Positions 35,256-48,442 of a DNA stretch of 64,000 bases are shown here, in pieces. A program made the position numbers and the translations under genes. Numbering within the stretch: position 1 is the stretch's first letter; every line of letters begins with the position of its first letter. Source of the stretch: Rhizophagus clarus (lineage: Eukaryota > Glomeromycota > Glomeromycetes > Glomerales > Glomeraceae); assembly GCA_015698045.1 (NCBI GenBank), contig BLAL01000246.1, positions 1,116,001 to 1,180,000 on the forward strand, written 5' to 3'. The notes under the pieces were generated by a model. It was not told the DNA's origin. It did no database searches and saw nothing but the letters and a program-made list of their open reading frames with translations.

Positions 35256-35844
35256 TATGAACAAAAATAATAAAAAAAAAAAAAAATTTTTTTTTCTTAT
35301 ACAAGAGCAAAATAAAATTAAAAACAATGAACTAACATTTTCTAAATTCCACCGTTACACTTACTTGTGCATGCATGCACAAAAAAATCATTGTAACGAA
35401 GATTAAATCATTCTACCTTTTTGGATTACTTTGAACCTTTAACAAAGGAAATTGTGTTAAAAATTAATTAATAATTATATGACATGTCATTTTATACGAG
35501 AGGAATGAGCGAGAAAACATGTAATGGACAATGAACGTTCTAGGACTTAAGTTTCAAAACAACGCGTCCTCAAAAGTTTATTAATTTTGATTAGAGATAT
35601 AATTAGATGAATTATATTGAATCATATGAGCACCTATTGTCGGATTAGTGAATAAAAAAAATTCTGCGAGAGACAGTAAAAAAAAAAAAATCACATTTTT
35701 TATTTTAAATATTGTATATATTTATGATCAAAATCTCATGCAACCGCAGTAAATACGGCATTATTAATTTTATTACGTCATTTTGAGATTTGAATTCGTA
35801 AACGGACACAGTATTATGTTTACCTTTCAAATACAATATAACAT
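35256..35844. other. spacer between F-box/LRR gene and its decayed copy
   Basis: Promoter of the F-box/LRR gene; an A-run then T-run at about 35274-35294 directly upstream of the start. No gene. Confidence 0.55.
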
Positions 35845-36265
35845 CGATCACCACCCTCTTCTTGAGTAACCCAATAATTAACATATTTTCTTTCTGCATA
35901 CTCATCAATATCTATAATATCTATAATATCATGCGAACAAGTACTAAAACCAAATACTTTCAATAACCCATCAAATTGCGAAAAAAAAAAGCTTTTAAAT
36001 CATCAATCTCAATAGAAATCATTAGATTCAAATTACTAAGATTTTCAGGAATATTTTTTGCTAAAATACTCTTACTTTCTCTTATATCTTTCTTGTCTAA
36101 AATATTAAATTCAAAGCTGATTGATTCAAGTTTTATAAAAATTGGAATAATACTTTTAATGTAATGATCACCAACGCACATATCTATTAAAACTATTATT
36201 TGCAATAATATTAAAGATATTTAATAGACATATTTTAGATCCAATTAAAAAAATTTCGATCATTC
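35845..36265 (-). pseudogene. truncated, frameshifted copy of the F-box/LRR gene end
   Basis: On the minus strand the fragments GSKICLLNIFNIIANNSFN, DHYIKSIIPIFIKLESISF, ILAKNIPENLSNLNLMISIE and EYAERKYVNYWV line up in order with the last ~130 residues of the neighbouring F-box/LRR protein. Differences include a lengthened A-run (about 35981-35990) where the intact gene has fewer A's, shifting the frame at DLKAFF. Extra bases after NRYVRW also break it. No F-box is present, so this is a partial duplicate rather than a functioning gene. Confidence 0.8.
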
Positions 36266-37481
36266 ACGGATCACGACTTGAGCAAAATAGGTTCAGTTCT
36301 ACTTGGAATATAACATATACAGTGAATAAAGAAATAAATCTGAATTAAATCAGTTAACCAGTCTAGTCTAAAATACATAATGGTTAACCTATAATTAAGA
36401 GCTCGCTTATATAATATTGCTTAGCTTGCTTTAGCTTGCTTTTAAGCATAAAGTCTAATCCCCAATTTACTACATTATTGGGTAATGACGTAGCTTACTT
36501 AAAACGATATATTTGCCAGTTAAGTCGTTCCTGATTTGTAATAAAAATTCTGTATCGGATCACTTTGATCGGAATTCAAACCCGAATCGCCATTTAAATT
36601 CCGATATCCGCTTTGGTAGCAAAACATTTCACTTCGAGTTATGAGAAATATATTATCAATTGCAATGTCTTATTTTATTTTTATTCTATTTCATTTTATT
36701 ACTTTATAACATTAGAATATAGAATTGTTCAAGTATAAACACGGTTCATTGAACTAATAATAATGATTTTATATTTAAACAAAAAAATACTCATTCATAA
36801 ATTTATTTGTATCTCTAATTGAATCAATTTTACTTCTTCCGAATAGATCAAATAAATCATCTTTTCTCCCACAAGTATTATATAATCCCAATGGGGATAG
36901 TTCGGCGTGACGATTTACTGAATTTAGCAACAAAGCACTTTTTGGAAAAGAATATTAATAGTCACAATATGTTTTTATATTATAATTATGACCATCCCCT
37001 TACATAGTAACATTTTTTAACGAGTCGAAATTTTTGATTGGACGAAATTGGTTTGTTTTATCGTTATGAAAGATCCTTTTACAAAGAATATTTCCAATTT
37101 AGGGCGATATACAGTATATTTACCATCTTGTCTGGCTATCGAGAATTTTTATATTTTTTAATAAACCAATCAAAGGTGTGTGCTAAAATTCATACTGTTT
37201 TATAAAAAGTAAAAAATGTGGGAAATTTGAATGTTATATAAATAAACAATATAAAGATTTTACACAACAATAGAACGCACGTGATACTTTAGACAGAGAT
37301 GATCAAAAAAATGTTATTGTTGCTAAAAAATTGTGTGACAGAAATCAAGGCTATTTGTCAAAGTATGATTGGATTTTGGAGAGTTTATTAAGATTCTAAG
37401 CCCCCATTCATTAAATCTATATAACCAAAAAAACTCTCGACCAAAACTCTACGATCAAATAATTCTTCACATCCTAAGAAA
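36266..37481. other. gene-free spacer, 1.2 kb
   Basis: Clathrin promoter side. A short direct repeat AGCTTGCTTT occurs twice at about 36422-36445. A 62-codon frame at 36819 is not supported. One CACGTG occurs near 37277. Confidence 0.5.
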
Positions 37482-40400
37482 ATGTCTGATAACGACCTTC
37501 CAATATTATTAGAGGAGTTATGTCAGGTAATATTTCTTTACCAGACTTCTTTTGTTTCTTCTTGTAGAAAGTAGAAAAGTAAAATTTATTAGATTTCATC
37601 TGTTTTCATTAATTTTCTTTACGTTTACAAATTTAAAGACCTGTAAGCAAATGTCACGAATCCTAATACATTTCATATTTTGCTACTAAATAGCTCCAGG
37701 AACTCGGTGTGAATTCAAGCAGCATAGGTTTTAACTGGCTGACCATGGAGTCTGACCGTTTTATCTGTGTGCGTGAAACCACTGGCCCAACCAACCAAGT
37801 CGTTATAATTGATCTTCAAGATACTGCAAATGTTCTTAAAAGACCAATCACTGCTGATAATGCAATAATGCATCCTACAACTAAAATTCTTGCGCTAAAA
37901 GGTTTGTGATAGAATTTCGTAACGTAGAAATGCAAAATGAATGAATGAATTTTGATTAAAGTCATTCAATACTAATTATCTTTGGATGTTAATTTAGCCG
38001 CAAGACAATTGCAAATATTCAACCTTGAGTTAAAATCAAAAGTAAAATCACATACCATGCAAGAAGATGTAATGTTTTGGAAATGGATCAATCACAAGAC
38101 TCTTGGACTTGTCACAGGAACATCAGTATATCATTGGTCAATGGAAGGCGACTCAGGTCCAATTAAGATGTTTGAAAGGCATACGAATCTTTCAAATTCT
38201 CAAATTATCAACTATCGAGTTAATGCAGATGAAAGGTGGATGGTTTTAGTAGGAATATCCGCTGTGGTATGTGAAATTTTAAGTTTAATGGTTTTTTTTC
38301 TTGTAAAATTTAATCACTGACATACGATATTAACTTAAATAGGATGGTAGAGTGGTCGGGAACATGCAATTATATTCTAAAGATCGTAAAGTCAGTCAAC
38401 CAATTGAAGGACACGCTGCTGCGTTTGCAAGTATTGTACTGGAAAACGGAGTTTCACCTACAAGTTTATTTACTTTTGCTATAAGAAATACAAGTGGTGC
38501 AAAGGTAAAAAAACTCGGTTATTTATATATTAATCTTATTTATATAAATACTTATTACAATTATTTTGATAGTTACATATTGTTGAAGTCGATCACAAAG
38601 ATGAAAATCCTCAATTTGTGAAGAGGACTGTGGATGTATTTTTTCCATCAGAGGCTACTGGAGACTTCCCTGTCTCTATGCAAGTCAGCAAAAAATATAA
38701 CATAATTTTTCTTGTAACGAAGTTTGGATATATTCACCTTTACGATTTAGAGACGGGTATATGTATATACATGAACAGAATTAGTGGCGAAACAATTTTT
38801 GTAACTGCTGAACGTGAAAATGGTACCGGGATAGTTGGGGTTAATAGAAAAGGACAGGTAAAGATATTATCTTTTCGTCATTTCATTCATTATTCAGTAA
38901 TATTATTAAATATGTATAATTCTATCTAGGTGTTATCGGTTTGTGTGGATGAGCAACAAATCATTCCTTATATTATATCGATAAATAACCCAGACTTAGC
39001 ACTAAGAATCGCTTCTAGATGTAATTTGCTTGGTGCTGAAAAATTATATATGGATAAATTTATGCTACTATTACAACAGGGGCAGTATAATGAAGCTGCT
39101 AAAGTTGCAGCAAATTCCCCTCAAGTAAGAAAAATCCCAGTAAAGTCTGATCTGGTTATTTTTAAATTATTGAAGTCATTTAATTGTATACTGTAGGGTT
39201 TCCTTCGTACACCACAAACAATTGACCGATTTAAAAATGTTTCTGTGCCGGCGGGAGGATTGTCACCTATTTTGCAATATTTCGGAATTCTTCTAGAAAA
39301 AGGCGAATTAAATAAACATGAGTCTTTGGAACTTGCAAGACCTGTGTTAGCTCAAAATCGCAAGCAACTATTAGAAAAATGGTTAAAAGAAGACAAGGTA
39401 CTTTCATCGTTTATAGATAAATGTAATGTAGTTCCTAATATTAATTATTCAAATCATTTTTAGTTGGAATGCAGTGAGGAATTAGGTGATATAGTTCGTC
39501 AACATGATTTAACATTGGCCTTATCAGTTTACCTTCGCGCTAATGTTCCGAATAAGGTTAGTAACAGATAATTTTCGAAATCATATTTGCGTCTATATCT
39601 GATAATTATTTGATGATTATTTCATCATCGTTATTTATTAGGTAATTGCCTGTTTTGCTGAGACGGGCCAATACTCAAAGATTGTCCTATACGCAAAGAA
39701 AGTCGGATTTCAGCCAGATTATCCCATGTTGCTTCAAAAAATTATGGCTAGGGATCCTGAAAAAGGGGCCGACTTCGCCACTATGTTGGTGAATGACGAA
39801 GGTGGAGCGTTAATTGATATTGAAAAAGCAAGTATTCTGTGTATTTATTTATCCATTAAACGGTAAAATTTGAACATACCATTTAAAGGATATTATAACT
39901 CTACTTTTTTGAGAGGAAACCACAATTAATTTTTTTTTTTCGAAACTTTAGGTTGTTGATGTGTTCATGTCCAACAATAAGATTCAACAAGCTACTGCGT
40001 TTTTATTGGATGCATTAAAAGATAATAAACCGGAACATGGACATTTACAAACCAGATTGTTAGAGATGAACTTGCTAAATTTCCCACAAGTTGCTGATGC
40101 AATTCTTAGCAACGAAATTCTCAGTCATTACGATAAGCCTTATATTGCGTCTCTATGCGAGAAAGCTGGTTTATTACAAAGGGTATGTTCTTATTTTACT
40201 TAATTTTTTTTTTTTTCTTTCAATATTAATATTCATTTGTATTATAGGCACTGGAACACTATACAGATATTAATGACATCAAACGCGTAATTATACATAC
40301 CAGTGCTATGAACGCTGAAGTAAGATCAATTAATAACCGTTTAATTTGTTTATACTCGTTTATGCCCATAATAAATATTTTAATCATGTGTATACTTTAC

Positions 40401-43400
40401 CTCAGTTTATTGTAAATTACTTTGGAACTTTATCAGTCGATCAATCTCTCGAATGTCTGAAAGAAATGTTAAAGAATAACAGGCAAACTTTACAAGTGGT
40501 AGTTCAAGTTGCAACGAAATATTCCGAACAATTACAACCAATAAATTTGATTAATTTGTTCGAATCCTTTAAAACTTACGAAGGTAATTAAGATGAATGA
40601 TATAGGTTTAAATTAAAAGAATACGAATAATATATTCCTTAATTTTTAAATTATTAGGATTATACTATTACCTTGGATCGATTGTCAATCTTAGTACGGA
40701 TCCGGATGTACATTTCAAATATATTCAGTCTGCTGTAAAGACCGGTCAAATTAAAGAGGCTGAAAGAATATGCCGGGAAAGTAATTATTATGATCCAGAA
40801 AAAGTTAAAAACTTCTTAAAGGTACTATTTATTATTATTATTATTAACTGTACGATGCAAATAATTTATGTTAACTTTTTTTTTTTTAAAAAAAAAATTA
40901 ATAGGAAGCCAAACTACCAGACCAACTTCCCTTAATTATTGTTTGTGATCGATTCGACTTTGTTCATGACTTGGTACTTTATCTTTACCAACAAAATTTG
41001 ACAAAATATATCGAAGTGTACGTTCAGAAAGTCAATCCTGCTCGTACTCCTGTCGTTGTTGGCGGTCTCCTAGATGTTGATTGCGATGAATCGATTATCA
41101 AAAGTCTTCTTATGTCTGTTACCGGTTCTGTCCCTGTTGATCAATTAGTTGAAGAAGTTGAAAAACGAAATCGTCTTAAATTAATCTTACCTTGGTTGGA
41201 ATTACGTGTACAAGATAATAGTCAAGACCCAGCCGTCTATAATGCACTTGCAAAAATATATATTGACAGTAATAACAACCCTGAAGCTTTCCTTAGGGAA
41301 AATACTGTATGTTATTTAATTGTTTAAACTTTCTTTTCGTGAAATACGTTTAATATTAACTATTTACTAATTCATAATTATTAATTTAATTTGTAGTACT
41401 ACGATTCACTTACTATTGGTAAATATTGTGAAAAGAGAGACCCTAATCTTGCTTTCATAGCGTATCAACGTGGTCAATGCGATAAAGAACTTGTTAAAAT
41501 TACCAATGAGAACTCGATGTTTAAACATCAAGCTCGATATTTGGTAAAACGACGTGACCCTAATTTATGGGCGTATGTTTTGGACGAGAATAACATGTAC
41601 CGTAGATCTTTAATTGACCAAGTAAATATACTTAATCATCTTATTTGATGCGTATAACTTAAGATTGAAAAAAAAATCCTCTTTTTTACTTAGATCAATG
41701 CTGTAGCTTTACCCGAGTCTATTGACCCAGATGACGTCTCTATTACCGTGAAAGCTTTTATGAATGCCGATTTACCACTTGAATTGATTGAACTTTTGGA
41801 GAAACTGATCTTAGAGAACACGGCTTTCAGTGATCATAAAGTTCTTCAAAATTTACTTATCCTCACAGCCATTAAGGTAAGTTTACATTACGGAATCACG
41901 TCATCCGCGATTTGATAATTACTAACATACATTTAATTATAATAGGCTGACAAAGCTAAAGTGATGGATTATATTAATAGGCTTAACAACTTTGATGCAC
42001 CCGATGTCGCTGACCTCGCTATCAAAAACAATTTATTTGAAGAAGCGTTCACCATTTACAAAAAATGTAAAGATGATAAAAACGCAGTGAACGTGTTAAT
42101 TGAACATATTGGAAGTATAGACCGAGCTTCGGATTATGCAAATAATTGTGACCAGCCAGAAGTATGGAGTCGTTTAGCGAAAGCACAGATTGAAGGTCTA
42201 AGAATTAAAGATTCAATTGGTACGTTATATTTAAAGATTTATAAATTATTTTTATTTTTACGCTAAAATTATTTGCATTTATTAGATTCATATATTCGCG
42301 CCGATGATCCAACTAATTTTAATGAAGTGATTGATATCTCAGCACGTGCTGGAAAATACGATGACCTTGTTCGATACTTACAAATGTGCCGCAAGAAACT
42401 TCGTGAACCTCAAGTTGACAATGAATTATTATTTTCTTTCGCAAAGACAGAACGATTTCATGATATAGAAGAATTTCTTAACTCGCCTAATGTAGCTCAA
42501 ATACAAGTAGTTGGAGATAAATGTTATGATGAAAGTTTATTTGAAGCTGCAAAGATCCTGTTTTTAAGCGTATCAAATTGGGCAAGATTGGCTTCCACGC
42601 TTGTTCATTTGGGAGAATATCAAGCTGCCGTCGACGGCGCAAGAAAAGCTAGCAGTACAAAGTAATTGACTTTTTTTTCGTCTTTTCGTCAGTTCAAATT
42701 GTCTATGATTATTACTTATATTATTTATTTATTTAATGAAGGGTTTGGAAAGATGTACACAACGCCTGCGTACAACATAAAGAATTCCGTTTAGCTTATA
42801 TATGTGGTCTTAATCTTATTGTTCATGCCGAAGAGTTACAGGTTACTATTTATTATTAAATAATTGATTGTATTTTTATTAGAATTAACCGTTAATTTAT
42901 TTTGATCTTACAGGAAGTTATCCGCCAATATGAATACAATGGCTATATAGATGAATTATTACAACTTCTTGAAGCAGGTCTTGGTCTCGAAAGAGCACAC
43001 ATGGGAATGTTTACTGAATTAGCAATTCTATACACGAAATATAAACCAGAGAAAACAGACGAACATCTACGCCTATTTTGGTCTCGTCTTAACATTCCAA
43101 AAGTCATCCGAGCTTGTGATGAAGCACATTTATGGAAAGAGATGGTATTCTTATATGAGAATTATGATGAATTTGATAATGCTACCCTTTCAATGATTAC
43201 ACATGCTAGTGATGCATGGGAACACTCACGTTTTAAGGATATTGTTGTTAAAGTCAGCAACCTCGAAATATATTACAAGGTCAAACAATTTAATAATTTT
43301 TTTTTTCTTTTTTTCTTTTGATATTTTGTGCTTAATTATAATTTTTATTAATTCTTACAGGCATTGAAATTCTATTTGGATGAGCATCCTCTCTTATTAA

Positions 43401-44469
43401 ATGATTTATTGGTTGCTCTTACTCCGAGAATTGATCACACTAGAGTTGTTCAAATGTTTAAGAAATCCGATAACTTACCATTGATCAAATCATATTTGAT
43501 ATCAGTACAAGAGGTATATTACTGATGGCTGAATATCATATGTATTTGGTGCATTTAACTAACTTATTTCTTTATTGATAGGCAAATAATGAAGCAGTCA
43601 ATAATGCTTACAATGATATATTAATCGAGGAAGAAGATTATAAATCATTACGAGATTCAATTGATAATTTTGATAAGTTCGATAATATTGAGTTAGCTCA
43701 AAGACTTGAAAAGCATGATCTCTTAGAATTTCGCCGTATTGCAGCACATCTTTACAAGAAAAACAAACGATGGGCACAATCCATTGCTTTGTCTAAAGAG
43801 GATAGACTTTTTAAAGATGCCATCGAAACAGCTAGCGAATCACGTTCCACCGAAGTAGCAGAAGAACTTTTGGAATATTTTGTACAAATTGGAAACAAAG
43901 AATGCTTTACAGCGTGTTTATACACATGTTATGATTTAGCTAGATCGGATATTGTATTGGAAATGGCTTGGAGGCATGGTCTTACCGACTTTGCTATGCC
44001 ATACTTAATTCAAGTCATGCGAGAATTTGGCAATAAGGTTTGTTTTTATTTATGTATAGTTTAAATATTGGAGAGATTTAACGTATTATATCTTATATAG
44101 ATCGATCTTTTGGAGAAAGCTAACGCTGAAAGAACAGCAAAAGAACAGGAACGTGAAAAGAATGAAAGTGGTATTTATCACAATTTCATACCATATAAAT
44201 TTATCTTTTACATAGTACTTATGATATGTACTTTACTTTGAACAATAGAAATACCGATCATAAATCCAGCCGGATTAGGAAATCAACTTTTGCTTACACA
44301 AGGGCCAGGACAAGGGTAAAAATGAGTTTAATTCTCTTTTTTTTTTGAAGTTTATTATAGTGCGTAGAAAGAAGATTAACCTAATTTTACATCAATTAGG
44401 ATGGCACCTCAAGGATATGGTAATGCTTATGGCAACATGAATAATATGTCAAGCTATCAAGGTTTTTAA
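37482..44469 (+). CDS. CHC1: clathrin heavy chain
   Basis: Triskelion subunit of clathrin coats on endocytic and Golgi/endosome vesicles. 25 exons, first 37482..37526 and last 44400..44469, sum to 5031 nt, 1676 aa, the usual length. N-terminal beta-propeller begins [20 protein letters not shown] and includes [17 protein letters not shown]. The linker and the seven clathrin repeats follow ([41 protein letters not shown]-like helices, AALFKKYKPEK-like segments). The C-terminus has [22 protein letters not shown] trimerisation helices and ends in a Gln/Gly/Met-rich tail (MSSYQGF). All introns are GT-AG except 39828..39951, which starts GCAAGT. Largest exons: 40905..41306, 42286..42661, 42914..43279 and 43582..44037. 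Confidence 0.97.
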
Positions 44470-45237
44470 TTATTTTTCGATAAAATGAAGAACTCAGTAA
44501 TGTACGAAAGTAAAAATTATGGACATTTTTCATTCGATAAATTCAATTCAATTCCAACAAGATCCATTATTATTATTACAACTTACATATAGCGAAAAAA
44601 AAAACCATTTAAATAATAACATTAATACACTTTGGGACAGAATTCAATTGGTAATACTTTCTTTTAAAATGCTTGTTAAATGAGGATGTATATATATATT
44701 AGTTTTATTTTTGAGAAAAACTTATAATATACCAAAATTAAATTAAAAAAAAAATTTAATAAATTGATAATATATTAATAGAATTCTTGCTATCTCTAAA
44801 AAAAAATCATGACTGAAATTTTATAATGGTGTAGTACAAAATATGAATTGAATTTTTACCGGTTAAAGATTCATATATTGCCGGATTTTCTGGGAATGTA
44901 ATAATTAATAAATTCACAACTAAAGTTGTTATTAATAATATATGGTAATTGGTACATGAATTTGAATCTATTACTAGATTCGTTATTACCATATCCTCAT
45001 TTGTATTTGTTTGATAGACAAAATTATCCCTTATATGTATTCTTGTCGGCCAAGAATCCGTTGATAAAAAATCCATTTTAAGAAATTTTCATCGGGGATT
45101 TCCGGATTCTGCCGGAATTTATCATCTATTTTAAGTACAGCGTTTTGAAAATCAAACGTTTGCTTCTTTCCTTTCTCACTTAGTTCACTTGGTTATAGAT
45201 AAGAAAAAAAAATTTTTTTTTTTTTATTCTCAACTGC

Positions 45238-45271
<34 letters not shown>
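44470..45271. other. spacer with a weak minus-strand open frame
   Basis: Contains an 89-codon minus-strand frame at 44807..45076 (MDFLSTDSWPTRIHIRDNF and one hydrophobic segment, YHILLITTLVVNLLIITF) divergent from the arrestin-like gene. No family is recognised and it may be chance, or one exon of a small gene. Confidence 0.35.
45241..45270. repeat. (AT)15 dinucleotide repeat
   Basis: Thirty bases of perfect AT repeat ending one base before the arrestin-like ATG, so it would form the immediate 5' leader if the predicted start is correct. Confidence 0.95.
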
Positions 45272-45273
<2 letters not shown>

Positions 45274-46414
45274 GACTCATGAAACAGCATCTACACCACA
45301 TACAGACGATTGTATAAAATCAGACCATCATATGTTCTTTTCTTTTGATCCAGAAAAATCGTCATTTTTATCTGGATATTTAGGAATAAATATAACGACG
45401 ATAACTGGTACATTATTAGTTAGGTTTACAAAAGCAATTAAAGCTAGAGAAATAAATTTATATTTTATTGGAAAAGAAAAGGTTGAATGGGTAAATTTAA
45501 GAAAAATAAAAAAGGAAAAGATTTTATTAAAACAACATGAAGTTTTATGGAAATCAACAAACCCTATAGGATATGAATTAATAACTGAATTAACTTTACC
45601 TTTTGAATTTCAAGTACCATCAAATGCTATAGAAAATTTTAATACAAATTTTGGTTATATTCAATATACATTAAAAGCTATAATAGATAAAAAACAAATT
45701 AATAAAAAAATTTGGATTGAAGTTAAAGTACCAATTTGGAGATGGACCAAACCATTAGATGAAGAATTAAAACCTTTAATTATTAAATCAAAAAATTCAC
45801 AAAATAGAAAACATCAAATTGAATGGGAAGCTATATTACCAAAAACTTTTTTTGATATTAATTCAAAATTTAAAATTAAATTAAGAATGATTGTACATAA
45901 TCCAGATTTAAGAATAAAAAAATTAAGTACATATTTAAAAGGGAATGTTCAATATTTTGATAATTATAATGATGATGATGATGACGACGATGATGATGAT
46001 GATGACGATGATATTGGGAGTAGTAGTGTTGGTGGTAATAACGTTAATGGTAATGGTAATGGTGATGGTAATGGTGATGGTAATGGTGGTAATGGTGGTG
46101 ATGATAGAGATAATGATGAGAATAACAAAAAAGGAAGAAAATTTTTATCATTAGAAAAAGAACAATATTGGCATAAAGGTGAAGTAATTGATGGAAAAGA
46201 TGTTATAATGACACCAAATGGTCCTGATACATTATTTGAAACAAATGTAGTCATTAATATACCTAATGATGTTATTCCAACTTGTATGACAAATTATATG
46301 AAAGTTATTAATGAGATTCAAATCAAAGTAATGTTTGAAAGGTCTAATACTTATGTTTTAATTACGAGAGAAATTATAATTGGAAGAAATTATGAAACAA
46401 GATTTGTAGATTAA
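45272..46414 (+). CDS. arrestin-like domain protein with poly-Asp/Gly-Asn insert
   Basis: Alpha-arrestin-like protein; fungal relatives (ART family) bring ubiquitin ligases to membrane transporters. Single exon, 380 aa. The arrestin N-like domain spans about residues 20-165: FSGYLGI-type start (SSFLSGYLGINITTITGTLL), then AREINLYFIGKEKVEW and ITELTLPFEFQVPSNAIENF, GYIQYTLKAIIDK. A second beta-rich region follows from about 190 (IEWEAILPKTFFDINSKFKI). It is interrupted at about 231-285 by a run of Asp and an Asn/Gly/Asp repeat encoded by GAT and GGTAAT repeats. No PPxY motif for WW-domain ligases is seen. The start lies just after an (AT)15 repeat. Confidence 0.72.
45967..46104 (+). repeat. 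coding GAT and GGTAATGGT repeats
   Basis: Low-complexity repeat within the arrestin-like gene, producing aspartate runs and then NGNGDGNGDGNGGNGG. All three forward frames stay open, as expected for such repeats. Confidence 0.85.
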
Positions 46415-48306
46415 TTTAATTGGGAGGAAAGGTCAAGTCTCTTTTAATTTATGTAATACATATTATAATTTTTTTTTATTTAATTTATTTATTATCACGC
46501 ACGAAAGAAAATAATTTAATCAATTAATTTATTTATTTATTTATTTATTTTTTTATGTTACGTCAAAATTATTTTTATAATAAAATCAAACCTATATACA
46601 GTGTACTTGTTCATAAGGGTTTTCGTTTAGTGAATTCTCTCATAGTAAAATATATAAAAATTACAGAAAGCAAAAATGCGTGAGTGTTTTTTCTTCGAAT
46701 AATTAAAAACACAAGTTGCCTAGCTTCATGACCTGTAAATGTGCGGAAGATACATATATAGTCTATAGTAAAATTGTTTTTTTACATCAGTGAAACCCGA
46801 AAAAGGGCTTATCATGAACCTTAAATTGCCCGTAACACTTATTTCAAACTCATCTTTCGATATTAAGAATCACGATGCGATCAACTTATTCCCGGTGAAA
46901 CTAAAATTATGGAACGTCAGATCACATATATGCAAGTAGGCTAAGTCAATTGCTCTAATAAAAAACTAAACTGTCTTTTGCACATTACACTCTAAATCAA
47001 CTGAATCATATGATTTCTAATTATTTGCTAAATTTAATTCGATAATCGTAATTGATAATAATTTGCTTGTGAATTCTGTGAATTCTGTCATTACATTGAA
47101 TTTGTTGGCACGCATTAAAGACTCGTGAACATACAGGATTCATTAACTAAAAAAAAAAATTAAGCCTAACAGAGTTTGAGGCTACATTCAACGGTTAAGT
47201 GTTCTGCTAAACTAATCGAAGACATCATCATAATCTGTGATCTTATGGGGCTTTGTATCGTAAAAAATTGGCGGACCAAGAGGAAAAAAAAAAAAAAACT
47301 TGATTATAAGCTTTCGGCAAAGTCATTATAAACTTTCATTACTCGGGGTTATTAGGGCTAATTTTAAAGTTTATATGATTACATAACCCGTGCGTGCCCG
47401 ACTGCCCCGTGACATAAGATTTATGGCACTAAAAGAGGAAATAAAAGTAATAAGTTATACTTATATAGATATGATTGATTGGTCTAGGTTCTCAGAATAT
47501 TACTTTTTTTGCACAGTTTTTCTTGATCCTTCGGTATTTCCTAAAAATCTATCTATTCATACGATGGGTAACTCAATTAGGTTAAATCCTGTTCCAAAAA
47601 AAAATTCTTGTGATCACAATTTAGTTAGCATGATGTATGATTTAATTGGGAGTTGTGTAGATAATTAAGTTTCATATTATTATTTCGTAATCAACGTTTC
47701 AACTGTTTTCTATGCCACGAAAGTAAAGTTGAAAGGTCGCATAATATACAGGCGATTTGAACTGACATCGTTTCTAAATCAAGTAAATCTTTGAATAATA
47801 TTTTGCCACAATTCGAGACTTGTCGTAAACAAGAATGTTAGTGCTTGTATTTGGCGGAGAAACATGATATTATTAAACCAAAAAAGGTGTGATTAATTAT
47901 TTCGTAAAAAAGCCTCAGATGAGTCAAAAAAATCTTTCCCAAGTTTTTTATTTTCGATTAAAATTATAATTAAAAAGAAAAAAAAAAAAAGGATGATTTT
48001 TATCATTTATAAAGTTCTTCCTTTAATAATTAATATTTTCTCTCTAATATGATATGATAAATTAAAAGTAATTAATGATAAAAATAATAATGTTACAATG
48101 AGGGTTATTATACAAGGGTAAACTAAAAATATAAGTTTCCGGGTAAAAAAAGTAACCCAAGAACTTTAACCAACCTGTCGATCTTGACATCACAAGCATG
48201 AATGTTTGTTTGTAACAATTTTTTTGTTACATGTGATAACCGTATGTAATCAAATAATTCCCATATTATAGGGTATAATTTTATTAGTATTTTCTTTTAT
48301 TTCCTT

Positions 48307-48342
<36 letters not shown>

Positions 48343-48442
48343 GGGGGGGAGAATTTTATTTGTTTAAAGGGATTTTTGTTTTTATTCCAAAGAATTCCTT
48401 GAAAGAAAAAGTAATTTTTTGTACATGATTTGAATTCATAAA
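46415..48442. other. gene-free spacer, 2.0 kb
   Basis: No gene recognised. A 92-codon frame at 47390..47668 (MRARLPRDIRFMALKEEIKV) resembles nothing I know. At 48305-48349 a run of about 22 T is followed by about 16 A and 7 G. Confidence 0.5.

Noticed and set aside
36541..36605. Possible tRNA-like B-box on the minus strand
   Set aside because: A GGTTTGAATTCC-like stretch is present, but no cloverleaf stems or A-box at the right spacing.
36819..37007. 62-codon frame before clathrin
   Set aside because: Composition like the surrounding spacer and no recognisable content.
45964..46254. Antisense Ser/Pro-rich and parallel Met/Val-rich frames in the arrestin-like gene
   Set aside because: Produced by reading the GAT/GGTAAT repeats in other frames.
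47390..47668. 92-codon plus-strand frame
   Set aside because: Looks partly protein-like but has no known motif, no evident exon partners and no conserved neighbour context; not enough to call.
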